From contig JAKSJN010000013.1 of NCBI GenBank assembly GCA_024402135.1, positions 1 to 64,000 of the forward strand: a stretch of DNA of 64,000 nt, read 5' to 3'. The stretch comes from Bacteroidales bacterium. Lineage in GTDB: Bacteria > Bacteroidota > Bacteroidia > Bacteroidales > UBA932. Below are positions 54,667-63,497 of the stretch, one piece after another. Below the pieces are notes generated by a model. It saw only the letters and a list, made by a program, of their open reading frames with translations. It was not told where the DNA came from and ran no database searches. Each line of letters begins with the position of its first letter. The stretch's first letter is position 1. The position numbers were made by a program, and so were the translations under genes.

Positions 54667-57120
54667 ATGAAAAAGAACATACTCATCCTGGCGCTTTGCC
54701 TCCTCGGCAGCGCAAGTCTCTCGGCAGAGAGCATCAAGGTCGACTCATTCCGCCATGCCGGTCCGTATCCGGTCATGAAGCCATACATGGTCGACGAGGT
54801 AAACGTGAACTCCAAGGCTTTTGACGAAAAGACAATGCTCGAGGCCCAGCTCTCAAAGGAGGGTCTCAAGGAAGGAAACACCGTTTCCGGCAACTCGCTT
54901 CCACAGGCAAACGCAGACTATGCGCTCAACTGGGCAGCATTCACTTTCCAGAATACCGGCTATGCTACCGCAACTCTCAAGGTTGAAGGTCTCAGCGACT
55001 ACAAGGTATTCGTTGACGGCAAGCCCGCAGCCGGCCAGCTCAAGCTCAACCCTGCGACACACGAAGTCGAGATCAAGTATCTTTCAAAAGCAGGCAAGAA
55101 GGAGAGCCTCAACGTGACTCTCGAGACCGCTGACGAAGGAAAGATTTCACTCTGCGAGGGCGGCAAGCATCTCTACGGCATGAAGGACGTGCTCCTCGGA
55201 ACCCGTTTCGCAGGCGTAGAGGTATCTCCTGATGGCAAGTACATGATCGTATCATACACCACAACCTTCGAGGGTGGCAGATCGACATCAGCAAGCAAGA
55301 TCAAGGAGATCGCAACAGGCAAGGTTGTATCCCAGAGACCTGAGAGAGCGTCATGGATGCCTAAGTCAAACAAGTACTGGTACTCACGCAGAGGCATCGA
55401 GGGTACCGACCTCATGGTCGTTGATCCTGCCACCGGCGCAGAGGAGGTTCTTGCAGCCAACATCCCTGACGGCCGTTTCCAGATCGCTCCAAGCGAGGAT
55501 TTCCTCCTTTATTCATTCAGCGAGGACGGTCCTGCCGAGAAGCCTGAGATCTACCAGATCCTCACTCCTGACGATCGTCAGCCTGGTTGGAGAAGCCGTT
55601 CGTACTCCGCAAAGTATGACCTCAAGACCGGAATCATGCAGCGCCTTACCTACGGCTACCATGATTCATACATCTCAGACGTTACCGCAGATGGCAAGTT
55701 CGCCCTTCTCCGCGTCAGCAAGGAGCGCCTCACCGCCCGTCCTACAACTGTAGGTTCGCTCTATCTCCTCAACCTCGAGACTCTCGCGGCAGAGACTCTC
55801 GTCGAGGAAGACGGCTTCATGAGCCGCGCAATGTTCTCACCTGACGGCAAGCAGATCCTTCTCAGCGGCTCGCCTGAGGCCTTCAACCGCGTCGGCATGA
55901 ACGTAAAGCCTGGCCAGACCCCTAGCCTTACCGAGACCGAGCTCTATCTCATGGACCTCTCAAGCAAGAAGATCAGCCCTCTGACCAAGAACTTCGACCC
56001 TAACGTCCAGTCAGTGGTATGGAGCAAGGCAGACGGCCAGATCTACTTCACCGCAGAGAACCGTGATTTCTACAGTCTCTACAAGATGAACCCTAAGAAC
56101 GGCAAGATCGAGCAGATCGACACCAAGGAAGACCTCGTTAACCGTTTCTCACTCGCAGCCAATGCTCCTGTGATGGCATACTACGGCCAGGGCGCGATGA
56201 ACTCAGACCGTCTCTACACCGTTGACCTCAAGACAAAGAAGACCACCCTCAGCGAGGACCTCAGCGCAGAAATCCTCAAGGACGTAGTCCTCGGCGAGTG
56301 CCACGAGTGGAACTTCAAGAACTCCAAGGGCGAGACCGTATACGGACGCTACTATCTCCCTCCTCACTTCGATCCATCGAAGAAATACCCTATGGTTGTC
56401 AACTACTACGGTGGCTGCAGCCCTACCAGCCGAAACTTCGAGAGCCGCTACCCACACCATGCATATGCAGCACTCGGCTATGTCGTATACATCGTAGCCG
56501 TTCCTAGCGGCGCTACCGGAAACGGTCAGGAGTGGTCGGCAAGACATGTAAACACCGCCGGCCAGGGTCCTGCAGAGGACATCATCGAGGGTGCACAGAA
56601 GTTCTGCAAGGAGCACTCATTCGTGAATGACAAGAAGGTCGGCATCATCGGTGCTTCATACGGCGGATTCATGTCACAGTACATCCCTACCCTCACCGAT
56701 TTCTTCGCAACTGCAATCTCTCACGCCGGTATCAGCGATCACACCAGCTACTGGGGTTTCGGATACTGGGGATACTCATACAGCGAGACCTCAATGGCAA
56801 ACAGCTATCCTTGGACCCGCAAGGACCTCTACGTTGACCAGAGCCCTCTGTACCGTGCAGACAAGATCAATACTCCTATCCTCTTCGTCCATGGCGACGC
56901 TGACACCAACGTTCCTGTAAACGAGTCGATCCAGATGTTCACCGCCCTCAAGCTTCTCGGCAAGGAGACCGCTTTCGTGGCAGTGAAGGACCAGAACCAC
57001 CATATCCTCGATTACAACAAGCGTCTCGAGTGGCAGGACACCATCTGGGCATGGTTCGCAAAGTATCTCCAGGACGATCCTACCTGGTGGAACGCACTTT
57101 ATCCAGAGAAGAGCCTCTAA
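54667..57120 (+). CDS. S9 family peptidase, DPP IV-like, with N-terminal extension
   Basis: 817 aa, signal peptide MKKNILILALCLLGSASLSA. A 130-residue N-terminal beta-domain (YKVFVDGKPAAGQLKL) precedes the propeller (about 165-510) and the hydrolase domain. Catalytic Ser664 in GASYGG, Asp746 in HGDADTNVP and a His in DQNHHI (778/779). The extension looks like a carbohydrate-type jelly roll and is not found in the shorter S9 enzyme at 21096. Starts 11 nt after the phosphatase and ends 1 nt before the ABC gene. Confidence 0.92.
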   Translation: MKKNILILALCLLGSASLSAESIKVDSFRHAGPYPVMKPYMVDEVNVNSKAFDEKTMLEAQLSKEGLKEGNTVSGNSLPQANADYALNWAAFTFQNTGYATATLKVEGLSDYKVFVDGKPAAGQLKLNPATHEVEIKYLSKAGKKESLNVTLETADEGKISLCEGGKHLYGMKDVLLGTRFAGVEVSPDGKYMIVSYTTTFEGGRSTSASKIKEIATGKVVSQRPERASWMPKSNKYWYSRRGIEGTDLMVVDPATGAEEVLAANIPDGRFQIAPSEDFLLYSFSEDGPAEKPEIYQILTPDDRQPGWRSRSYSAKYDLKTGIMQRLTYGYHDSYISDVTADGKFALLRVSKERLTARPTTVGSLYLLNLETLAAETLVEEDGFMSRAMFSPDGKQILLSGSPEAFNRVGMNVKPGQTPSLTETELYLMDLSSKKISPLTKNFDPNVQSVVWSKADGQIYFTAENRDFYSLYKMNPKNGKIEQIDTKEDLVNRFSLAANAPVMAYYGQGAMNSDRLYTVDLKTKKTTLSEDLSAEILKDVVLGECHEWNFKNSKGETVYGRYYLPPHFDPSKKYPMVVNYYGGCSPTSRNFESRYPHHAYAALGYVVYIVAVPSGATGNGQEWSARHVNTAGQGPAEDIIEGAQKFCKEHSFVNDKKVGIIGASYGGFMSQYIPTLTDFFATAISHAGISDHTSYWGFGYWGYSYSETSMANSYPWTRKDLYVDQSPLYRADKINTPILFVHGDADTNVPVNESIQMFTALKLLGKETAFVAVKDQNHHILDYNKRLEWQDTIWAWFAKYLQDDPTWWNALYPEKSL

Positions 57121-57121
57121 T

Positions 57122-58576
57122 ATGTCAGAAACCCTGATAAGGCTGTCCGGAGCAGTGGTATCGAACCCACTCCGAAGGATGGCCGCACCGATAGACTTTG
57201 AACTTTGCGAGGGCGAGCATATCGCCCTCGTGGGTTTGAACGGCAGTGGCAAGAGCACGCTCGCGGGACTCATCGCAGGAGGATGGTATCTACGCGAGGG
57301 AACAATGGAGAACCGTTTCAGAAAAAGCGGCTACCACTCTATCAAGACCATCAGCTTCAACGGAGCATACAGCACTACCGAGATCCCATACTACCACCAG
57401 CAGCGCTGGCAGGCGTTCGAGCGCGATGCTGCCCCTCATGTCCGTGAACTGCTGGAAAAAACCATTCCGGGCGAGCCTGCCCGCGACCCGTCATACTGCA
57501 GTGAGCTGTACGAAATGCTCGGCATCGCTCCTTTGCTGGAAAAGCCTATAATCACCCTGTCCAGCGGAGAGCTTCGCCGATATCATTTCTGCAAGGCTTT
57601 GATGGACAGGCCACAGATGCTTATCCTCGAAAATCCGTTCATGGGACTGGATCCTGCGACCCGCGACCTGATCAACGAGATCATGGAGATAACATCCTCG
57701 AAGCTGGGCGTATGCTATCTCATGACCGCGACCTCACTGGCAGACCTGCCGAAGGTAATATCGCACGTATATTTCCTCGAGGAGATGAAGGTTTCACGCA
57801 AATACAGCCGCGATGAGGCATTCACCGCACCGGAGGTCAGCAGGCTCGAGGGCCAATCCGAAGACACTCCTTTCATACCCGGAGCGACAGACGCCAACCC
57901 TCCATACGACAACGTCGCCGAACTCAGGAATATCCATGTAGCCTACGGCGAGCGCGTCATCTTCGAGTCTCTGGACTGGACCGTGCGCAAGGGAGACGCC
58001 TGGCGCGTATTCGGAAGGAACGGCAGCGGCAAGAGTACTCTCCTCAGCCTGGTCTGCGCCGACAATCCAAGCGCCTATTCCATGGACATAACCCTGTTCG
58101 ACCGCAAGCGCGGCACCGGAGAAAGCATCTGGGACATAAAGAAGCGTATCGGCTATCTGTCGTCGGAGATGCACAGTTCGATCAACGTGCGCAGCAGTGC
58201 GCTGGCAATGGTCGCATCAGGCCTCAAGGACACGATAGGTGAAATCTACAGGGTTCCGGAGGAAAGCCGTGAAATATGCATGACCTGGATGAGGGCGTTC
58301 GGGGCTGAAAACCTTGCCGAAAGGAACTACATGACACTTTCCAGCGGAGAACAGAGACTTGTGCTCCTCATCCGTGCCTTTGTGAAGGATCCCGAGCTGC
58401 TTGTACTTGACGAGCCGTTCCAGGGTCTTGACCGCAAGGCAATCATACGCGCCAAGGGCATCATCGAGGAGTTCTGTTCACGTCCAGGAAAGACACTGCT
58501 GTTCGTGACACACTTCAACGACACACTTCCATCCATCATAGACAAGACAATGGACCTCAACACAATCAACGACTGA
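57122..58576 (+). CDS. Duplicated ABC ATPase, ModF-like, first site degenerate
   Basis: 484 aa soluble protein with two nucleotide-binding domains. Walker A is GLNGSGKST (first) and GRNGSGKST (second); both have LSSGE signatures. Walker B is intact in the second half (LLVLDEPF) but reads MLILENPF in the first, so the catalytic Glu is replaced by Asn and hydrolysis there is doubtful. No permease gene is adjacent. ModF-like proteins have no fixed role. It is packed between two peptidase genes. Confidence 0.87.
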   Translation: MSETLIRLSGAVVSNPLRRMAAPIDFELCEGEHIALVGLNGSGKSTLAGLIAGGWYLREGTMENRFRKSGYHSIKTISFNGAYSTTEIPYYHQQRWQAFERDAAPHVRELLEKTIPGEPARDPSYCSELYEMLGIAPLLEKPIITLSSGELRRYHFCKALMDRPQMLILENPFMGLDPATRDLINEIMEITSSKLGVCYLMTATSLADLPKVISHVYFLEEMKVSRKYSRDEAFTAPEVSRLEGQSEDTPFIPGATDANPPYDNVAELRNIHVAYGERVIFESLDWTVRKGDAWRVFGRNGSGKSTLLSLVCADNPSAYSMDITLFDRKRGTGESIWDIKKRIGYLSSEMHSSINVRSSALAMVASGLKDTIGEIYRVPEESREICMTWMRAFGAENLAERNYMTLSSGEQRLVLLIRAFVKDPELLVLDEPFQGLDRKAIIRAKGIIEEFCSRPGKTLLFVTHFNDTLPSIIDKTMDLNTIND

Positions 58577-58596
58577 CAATTCAAACATCAATCAAT

Positions 58597-61377
58597 ATGA
58601 AAAAAACAGTATTAATGATCGCTGCACTTGCAGCAGCCCTCGTTGCAGTTTCAAGCTGCAAGAGCGAGAAGCCTGCTCAGATGCACATCGACTATGAGGA
58701 GTACACCCTCGACAACGGCCTCAAGGTCATCCTCCACGAGGACCACAGCGACCCTATCGTCGCTCAGGCAATCGCTTTCCACGTCGGCAGCGCACGTGAG
58801 AAGGAGGGAAAGACCGGTTTCGCACACTTCTTCGAGCATATGCTCTTCCAGCGTTCCGAGAACCTTCCACGCAACGCCTTCTTCAACAAGATCTCCGACA
58901 TGGGCGGTACCTTCAACGGTGGAACCTCCAACGACTATACCGTATACTATGAGTGCGTACCACGCAATGCCCTCGAGAAGATCCTGTGGATGGAGTCTGA
59001 CCGTATGGGCTACTTCATCAACACCGTCACCCAGAGCGGTCTCGAGCGCGAAATCGACGTTATCTGCAACGAAAAGCGCCAGACCGAGGTGAACAACGCC
59101 TATGGTATGATGGATGACGTGATGTGCAAGGCATTCTTCCCAAAGAGACATCCTTACAGCTGGACCGTAATCGGTGAGTTCGAGGACATCAAGTCAGCTA
59201 CCATCGAGGACGTGAAGGAGTTCTACGGCACATACTATGTTCCATCAAATGCTACTCTCTGTATCGCCGGAGACATCGACATCGCCGAGACAAAGGCCCT
59301 CATCGACAAGTATTTCGCCGAGATTCCAAGCCACCCTGTAGAGAAGCCGGCAGTATGGGACGTAACCCTGGACGAGACCAAGATTCTCTACTACGAGGAT
59401 CAGTTCGCAAGCATGCCTGGCGTAGAGATCGCTTACTCAGCTGTAGCTTCAGGTCACAAGGATGAGGCCGCTCTCGACGCATTCTGCAGCCTCTTCGGCC
59501 GCGGCAAGAACTCTCCACTCTACAAGAACATCGTCGAGACAAAGCTCGCTCCAAGCGCAAGTGCATACAACTACGCCCGCGAAAGCGCCGGCATGATCGA
59601 GATCAGCGCTACCGCATATCCAGGCGTTGACATCGACGACGTCATGGCTGCAATCGAGAAGGCAAAGGCTGACTTCGAGGCAAACGGTGTTGACGAGGAA
59701 GAGCTCGCAACCCTCAAGGCTGAGAACGAAACCTCTGCTTACCGCCAGCTCTCAAGTGTTCTCGGCAAGGCTCAGATGCTTGCCCGCAACAAGGAATTCA
59801 CCGGCAAAGCTGACAAGTTCATCGAGGACATCGAGGACTTCAACGCAGTTACCGCTGAGGACGTGATGAGAGTCTATAACAAGTATGTAAAGGATGCCAA
59901 CTATATCGCTGTAGTTGCTGTTCCACAGGGACAGGTCGAGCTTTCAGTAGAGGGCAGCCAGCTTGCAAATCTCACCATGGAGGACCAGAGCAAGCAGACC
60001 ATGAAGAGCGCAGCCGGTGCTGTCGTTGACGACGATTACGAGCGCACTCCATCGAAGATCGACCGCAGCGTAGAGCCTGACTATATGGCAAACACTCCGC
60101 AGACCAACATCCCTGCGATCTGGAGAACCACCCTCGCGAACGGAATCAAGGTTGCCGGAATCACCCAGAACGAGATTCCTATGGTAACCCTCAATATCTC
60201 TATCGACGGCGGTGCACTTCTCGACCCAGCCGGCAAGAACGGTACTTCTTCCATCAACGCAAGCATGATGAACGAGGGAACCTCAGCACACACCGCTGTA
60301 GAGCTCGAGCAGGCACTCAAGAAACTCGGTGCAAGCGCCCGCATCAGCAGCGGCACCAAGAATACCACCATCAGCGTAAGCTCACTCTCGAAGAACCTCC
60401 CTGCAGTAATGGAGATCGTCAACGAGATGATCACCATGCCTAAGTTCGACGAGGAGGCATTCGACCGTGCAACCAAGAATGCAAAGTCAAACATCTCAAG
60501 GGCAAAGACCAGCATCACCACCATCGGCCAGAGAGCAGCAATGAAGCTCTGGCTCGGCGAGAGCATCTATACCGCTTACCCTACCGAAGCTGACATCGAT
60601 GCCATTACCATGGATGACGTAAAGGCATACTACAAGACCCTCACTCCAAAGAACACCAGCATCGACGTTGCAGGTGACATCGACCTCAACGCCCTCAAAC
60701 AGGCACTTGCAGCCCTCGAGGGATGGCAGGGCGAGGATGTGGCTGTTCCTGCCGCTACCGTCGGCGAGCATGCTGCTCCTGGCACCTACTTCATCGACTT
60801 CCCTGGTTCGAAGCAGTCATACATCTACATCATCGGTCCTGGCATGACCATCGACAACGCCGACTACCACAAGCTCGACGTAATCAACGAGAAGCTCGGC
60901 CATGGTTCAGCAGGCCGTCTCTTCGAGGTTCTCCGCCTCCAGAGAGGCTATACCTACGGAGCAAGCTCATCATTCACTTCTGCTCTCGACTACGGCGTAT
61001 TCTCTGCAGCCTCAAGCGTACAGGGCAGCTCTACCAAGGAGTCTCTCGCACTCTTCAAGGAGATCTTCAAGACCTTCGGCCCAGAGTTCACCGCCGAGAA
61101 GCTTGACAACGTGAAGGCATCGATGCTCCGCGCAAACGCGTCGAAGTTCGAGACCACTTCAAGCCTCGTGAGCCTGCTCAACACCATCAGAACCTACAAT
61201 CTCAGCGATGACTACATCACCAAGGAGGAGAATGTAGTAAAGGCTCTCACCATCGATGAGTTCAAGGCACTCTCCGAGAAGTACCTCAACGTCGACAACA
61301 TGATCATCGTTGTAGTAGGAGACGCTGCTACCCAGCTCAAGAACGTCCCTGGAGCAAAGGTGCTCAAGAACGAATAA
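58597..61377 (+). CDS. M16 family zinc metallopeptidase, two-domain lipoprotein
   Basis: 926 aa lipoprotein (AVSSC). The N-terminal half has the inverted zinc motif HFFEH (77-81) with the third ligand Glu159 in CNEKRQTE. The C-terminal half is a second M16 fold that lacks HxxEH, as in other two-domain members (pitrilysin/PqqL). It likely degrades small proteins or peptides in the periplasm. Strong bias to CTC/AAG/GAG codons suggests high expression. 20 nt after the ABC gene. Confidence 0.93.
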   Translation: MKKTVLMIAALAAALVAVSSCKSEKPAQMHIDYEEYTLDNGLKVILHEDHSDPIVAQAIAFHVGSAREKEGKTGFAHFFEHMLFQRSENLPRNAFFNKISDMGGTFNGGTSNDYTVYYECVPRNALEKILWMESDRMGYFINTVTQSGLEREIDVICNEKRQTEVNNAYGMMDDVMCKAFFPKRHPYSWTVIGEFEDIKSATIEDVKEFYGTYYVPSNATLCIAGDIDIAETKALIDKYFAEIPSHPVEKPAVWDVTLDETKILYYEDQFASMPGVEIAYSAVASGHKDEAALDAFCSLFGRGKNSPLYKNIVETKLAPSASAYNYARESAGMIEISATAYPGVDIDDVMAAIEKAKADFEANGVDEEELATLKAENETSAYRQLSSVLGKAQMLARNKEFTGKADKFIEDIEDFNAVTAEDVMRVYNKYVKDANYIAVVAVPQGQVELSVEGSQLANLTMEDQSKQTMKSAAGAVVDDDYERTPSKIDRSVEPDYMANTPQTNIPAIWRTTLANGIKVAGITQNEIPMVTLNISIDGGALLDPAGKNGTSSINASMMNEGTSAHTAVELEQALKKLGASARISSGTKNTTISVSSLSKNLPAVMEIVNEMITMPKFDEEAFDRATKNAKSNISRAKTSITTIGQRAAMKLWLGESIYTAYPTEADIDAITMDDVKAYYKTLTPKNTSIDVAGDIDLNALKQALAALEGWQGEDVAVPAATVGEHAAPGTYFIDFPGSKQSYIYIIGPGMTIDNADYHKLDVINEKLGHGSAGRLFEVLRLQRGYTYGASSSFTSALDYGVFSAASSVQGSSTKESLALFKEIFKTFGPEFTAEKLDNVKASMLRANASKFETTSSLVSLLNTIRTYNLSDDYITKEENVVKALTIDEFKALSEKYLNVDNMIIVVVGDAATQLKNVPGAKVLKNE

Positions 61378-61381
61378 ACCC

Positions 61382-62266
61382 ATGGAGGTAAGCCTTCAGA
61401 ACAATCTTATCCAGGTCAGGATCTCTTCCCATGGAGCTGAGATGACATCTCTCGTCGATCTTGAGAGCGGATGTCAGATGCTCTGGAATGCGGATCCTGA
61501 GTATTGGAAACGTCACTCGCCCGTACTCTTCCCTATCGTGGGAAGCGTATGGGAGGGTGTATATCGCGAGTGCGGCAAGGAGTTTCGTCTTGGCCAGCAC
61601 GGATTCGCCCGCGACATGGAGTTCACCCTCCTTTCACAGGACGGCAGTTCAGCATACTTCGAGCTCGCCTCTTCGGAAGAGACACACAAACTCTATCCCT
61701 ATGATTTCAGACTCGTGATCGGATATGAACTCTCCGGCAAGACCGTCAAGGTTGTCTGGAAGGTAATCAATCCAAGCGATGGTGAAATCCATTTCCAGAT
61801 CGGTGCCCACCCGGCATTTCTGCTCCACAATGAAGACAGCACTGTCGGCGGAGCCTTCCGCCTCAAACTTGACGGCAAGGCAGTCAGCAGGATTGACCGT
61901 TCCGTACTTGGCGAAAAGGGATGCCTCACAGAAGGCAAGAATGTCATGGAAATCAGCGACGGACGCATCGACATACGCCCCGACACTTTCAACCATGACG
62001 CTCTCGTGATCGAGAACTCCCAGGCTGACGAGGTCGAGCTTCTCGACCCCAAGGGCAACGCGTACCTGAGCGTCCGCTTTGCAGCTCCTCTGTTCGGCCT
62101 CTGGGCCCCTCGCAAGGACATGCTGTCGCCATTCGTATGCATCGAGCCATGGTACGGCCGCTGCGACCGCGTACGCTATTCCGGCGAATACAGGGACAAG
62201 GACTGGATGCAGCACCTCCCTGCCGGAGAGACCTTCGCTGTCTCATACGTCATCGCAATCCTCTAA
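61382..62266 (+). CDS. Aldose 1-epimerase family protein (LacX-like)
   Basis: 294 aa, cytoplasmic, no signal. Galactose mutarotase-type beta-supersandwich with the LacX-group blocks RHSPVLFPIVGSVWEG, GQHGFARDMEF, the catalytic-type His in QIGAHPAFLL and CIEPWYGRCD. It would interconvert sugar anomers; the sugar is unknown. Last gene of the operon, 4 nt after the M16 peptidase. Its stop codon is part of a small hairpin. Confidence 0.87.
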   Translation: MEVSLQNNLIQVRISSHGAEMTSLVDLESGCQMLWNADPEYWKRHSPVLFPIVGSVWEGVYRECGKEFRLGQHGFARDMEFTLLSQDGSSAYFELASSEETHKLYPYDFRLVIGYELSGKTVKVVWKVINPSDGEIHFQIGAHPAFLLHNEDSTVGGAFRLKLDGKAVSRIDRSVLGEKGCLTEGKNVMEISDGRIDIRPDTFNHDALVIENSQADEVELLDPKGNAYLSVRFAAPLFGLWAPRKDMLSPFVCIEPWYGRCDRVRYSGEYRDKDWMQHLPAGETFAVSYVIAIL

Positions 62267-62281
62267 GGGGTCAGCCCCCTT
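62265..62281 (+). terminator. Short hairpin at the operon end
   Basis: AAGGGG/CCCCTT stem overlapping the TAA stop. No T-run; probably secondary to the hairpin 17 nt further on. Confidence 0.45.
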
Positions 62282-62297
62282 GCACCAGCCAAAGATC

Positions 62298-62336
62298 AAT
62301 CCCGGTCCTCAACGAGCGTTGGCGACCGGGATTTCG
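62298..62336 (+). terminator. Terminator of the phosphatase operon
   Basis: AATCCCGGTC/GACCGGGATT, a 10-bp stem whose loop holds a second hairpin (CAACG/CGTTG), followed by a short T-rich stretch. Confidence 0.75.
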
Positions 62337-62341
62337 TTTAT

Positions 62342-62446
62342 GTTGGTAAGATAGTCGGGACTGTTGTGAAGGTGCTTGGAGCGCCATTCAGCCTCGTGAC
62401 CGGTCTGGACTGCGGACTCACACCCGAGCAGATTGAGGCATTGTAG
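62342..62446 (+). other. Possible small-protein remnant
   Basis: An open frame of 34 codons reads VGKIVGTVVKVLGAPFSL and ends LTPEQIEAL before TAG. It is amphipathic and protein-like, but has no ATG in frame; GTG codons at 62366 and 62372 are possible starts, and an ATG two bases out of frame lies at 62340. It may be a short membrane peptide gene, a frameshifted relic, or chance. A terminator follows 26 nt later. Confidence 0.25.
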
Positions 62447-62471
62447 ACAGTCTAACTATGATACAATTGCA

Positions 62472-62498
62472 AAAGGGCGTCCCGTCAGGGCGCCCTTT
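62472..62498. terminator. Bidirectional terminator, left end of the last leftward operon
   Basis: AAAGGGCG.../...CGCCCTTT, an 11-bp stem with one G-T pair and a 5-nt loop, followed on the minus strand by T4. Confidence 0.8.
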
Positions 62499-62528
62499 AC
62501 TTGCCGTAGGACATGGATATCGTCGTGG

Positions 62529-63062
62529 TTAGAACGTCCTTTCTATTAAGCAAGGATTATCCACTTCCTTGCCGTTGACTATCATCGTCTCGTTGACTTC
62601 TGGCATATGCTTTCCGTCCTCATATATCTTGACATCCCTGTTATATGAAACAACATCCTTCTTACCATCTGGCCAAACTATTACCAACTGAAGGCCAGAA
62701 TAGGCTGCATAAGGTTTGAAATTGCCGAATTTAAGTACATAAACGGTTTCAGCCTGTTCCAGTTTCAGTGATTTTGAATTGTCTCCTCCTTTTCCACATC
62801 GATATGTCTTACCATTGTAGCGTACCTTGACTTCGCGGTGTATGGCATTCTTGTTCGACGGGTTAAACAGGTCTTCCCCTTCAGAATCTGTGGCCTTTAT
62901 TGAAAAATATACCGGAACCCAATCGAAATTAATATAACCCATATCGTCATGCTCCCCGTTGCAGCTGATAACTTCTGGTAAAGAATATGGATCCTCTTTT
63001 TCGCAGGACGTGAAACCTAATGAGAGCCCCAGTAAACACAATAATAAAATAATTTGTTTCAT
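62529..63062 (-). CDS. Lipoprotein of unknown function
   Basis: 177 aa lipoprotein (LGFTSC). The mature part is beta-rich, with WVPVYFSIKATDSEGEDLF, VKVRYNGKTYRC and LQLVIVWPDGKKDV, resembling the Bacteroidota lipoproteins of unknown role that begin with an Ig-like strand pair; compare the protein at 26500. It lies 18 nt after a short secreted protein gene with a C10-peptidase-like tail. Small proteins beside C10 peptidases can be inhibitors, but I see no direct evidence for that here. Confidence 0.72.
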   Translation of the reverse strand: MKQIILLLCLLGLSLGFTSCEKEDPYSLPEVISCNGEHDDMGYINFDWVPVYFSIKATDSEGEDLFNPSNKNAIHREVKVRYNGKTYRCGKGGDNSKSLKLEQAETVYVLKFGNFKPYAAYSGLQLVIVWPDGKKDVVSYNRDVKIYEDGKHMPEVNETMIVNGKEVDNPCLIERTF

Positions 63063-63080
63063 GATGATACAACGTAGAAA

Positions 63081-63284
63081 TCAATATGCGCTGAACTGTG
63101 AAACCATATGCCTCCCAGTATCATAGTAATAACCATTGGTTGCCCAAGAACCAGTAGGAGAGTAGACTTCATCATTATTCATATCTCCGTCGCCCCAGTT
63201 CATTGCAACCATCAGTCCAGATGTCTCAGTAACATACGGTAATAAGGCCAGCAATAGGGTCAGTAAAATCCTGTTTGCTCTCAT
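63081..63284 (-). CDS. Short secreted protein resembling the C-terminus of C10 peptidases
   Basis: 67 aa: a signal peptide (MRANRILLTLLLALLPYVTE) followed by MNWGDGDMNNDEVYSPTGSW and a tail GYYYDTGRHMVSQF. The NWGxG ... GYYY ... M/V pattern is that found after the catalytic His in streptopain-type (C10) peptidases (HxNWGWGG ... GYxx). The catalytic Cys and His regions are missing. It may be a decayed C10 gene whose signal was joined to its end by deletion, or a genuine small secreted peptide. Cotranscribed with the following lipoprotein. Confidence 0.55.
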   Translation of the reverse strand: MRANRILLTLLLALLPYVTETSGLMVAMNWGDGDMNNDEVYSPTGSWATNGYYYDTGRHMVSQFSAY

Positions 63285-63447
63285 TTTTTTGTGTGATTAA
63301 TTTGACTCTTTAAATTTATGAGAACAAAAGGATATATTTACAAAACAGCCGCTTTTAAGCGTTACAACTCATGACAGATTTATGCCTGATACTCAACAAC
63401 TTACACATAAACAGCCTTATAAGGAAAGTTTTTTCAAGAATCATAAT

Positions 63448-63464
63448 AAGCTGATTATCAGCTT
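63448..63464 (-). terminator. Weak hairpin after the truncated regulator gene
   Basis: AAGCTGA/TCAGCTT, 7-bp stem with a 3-nt loop, 34 nt past the stop codon. A run of ten C lies between them (63469-63478). Confidence 0.4.
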
Positions 63465-63497
63465 GATACCCCCCCCCCTGTTTACAATGTAACACTT

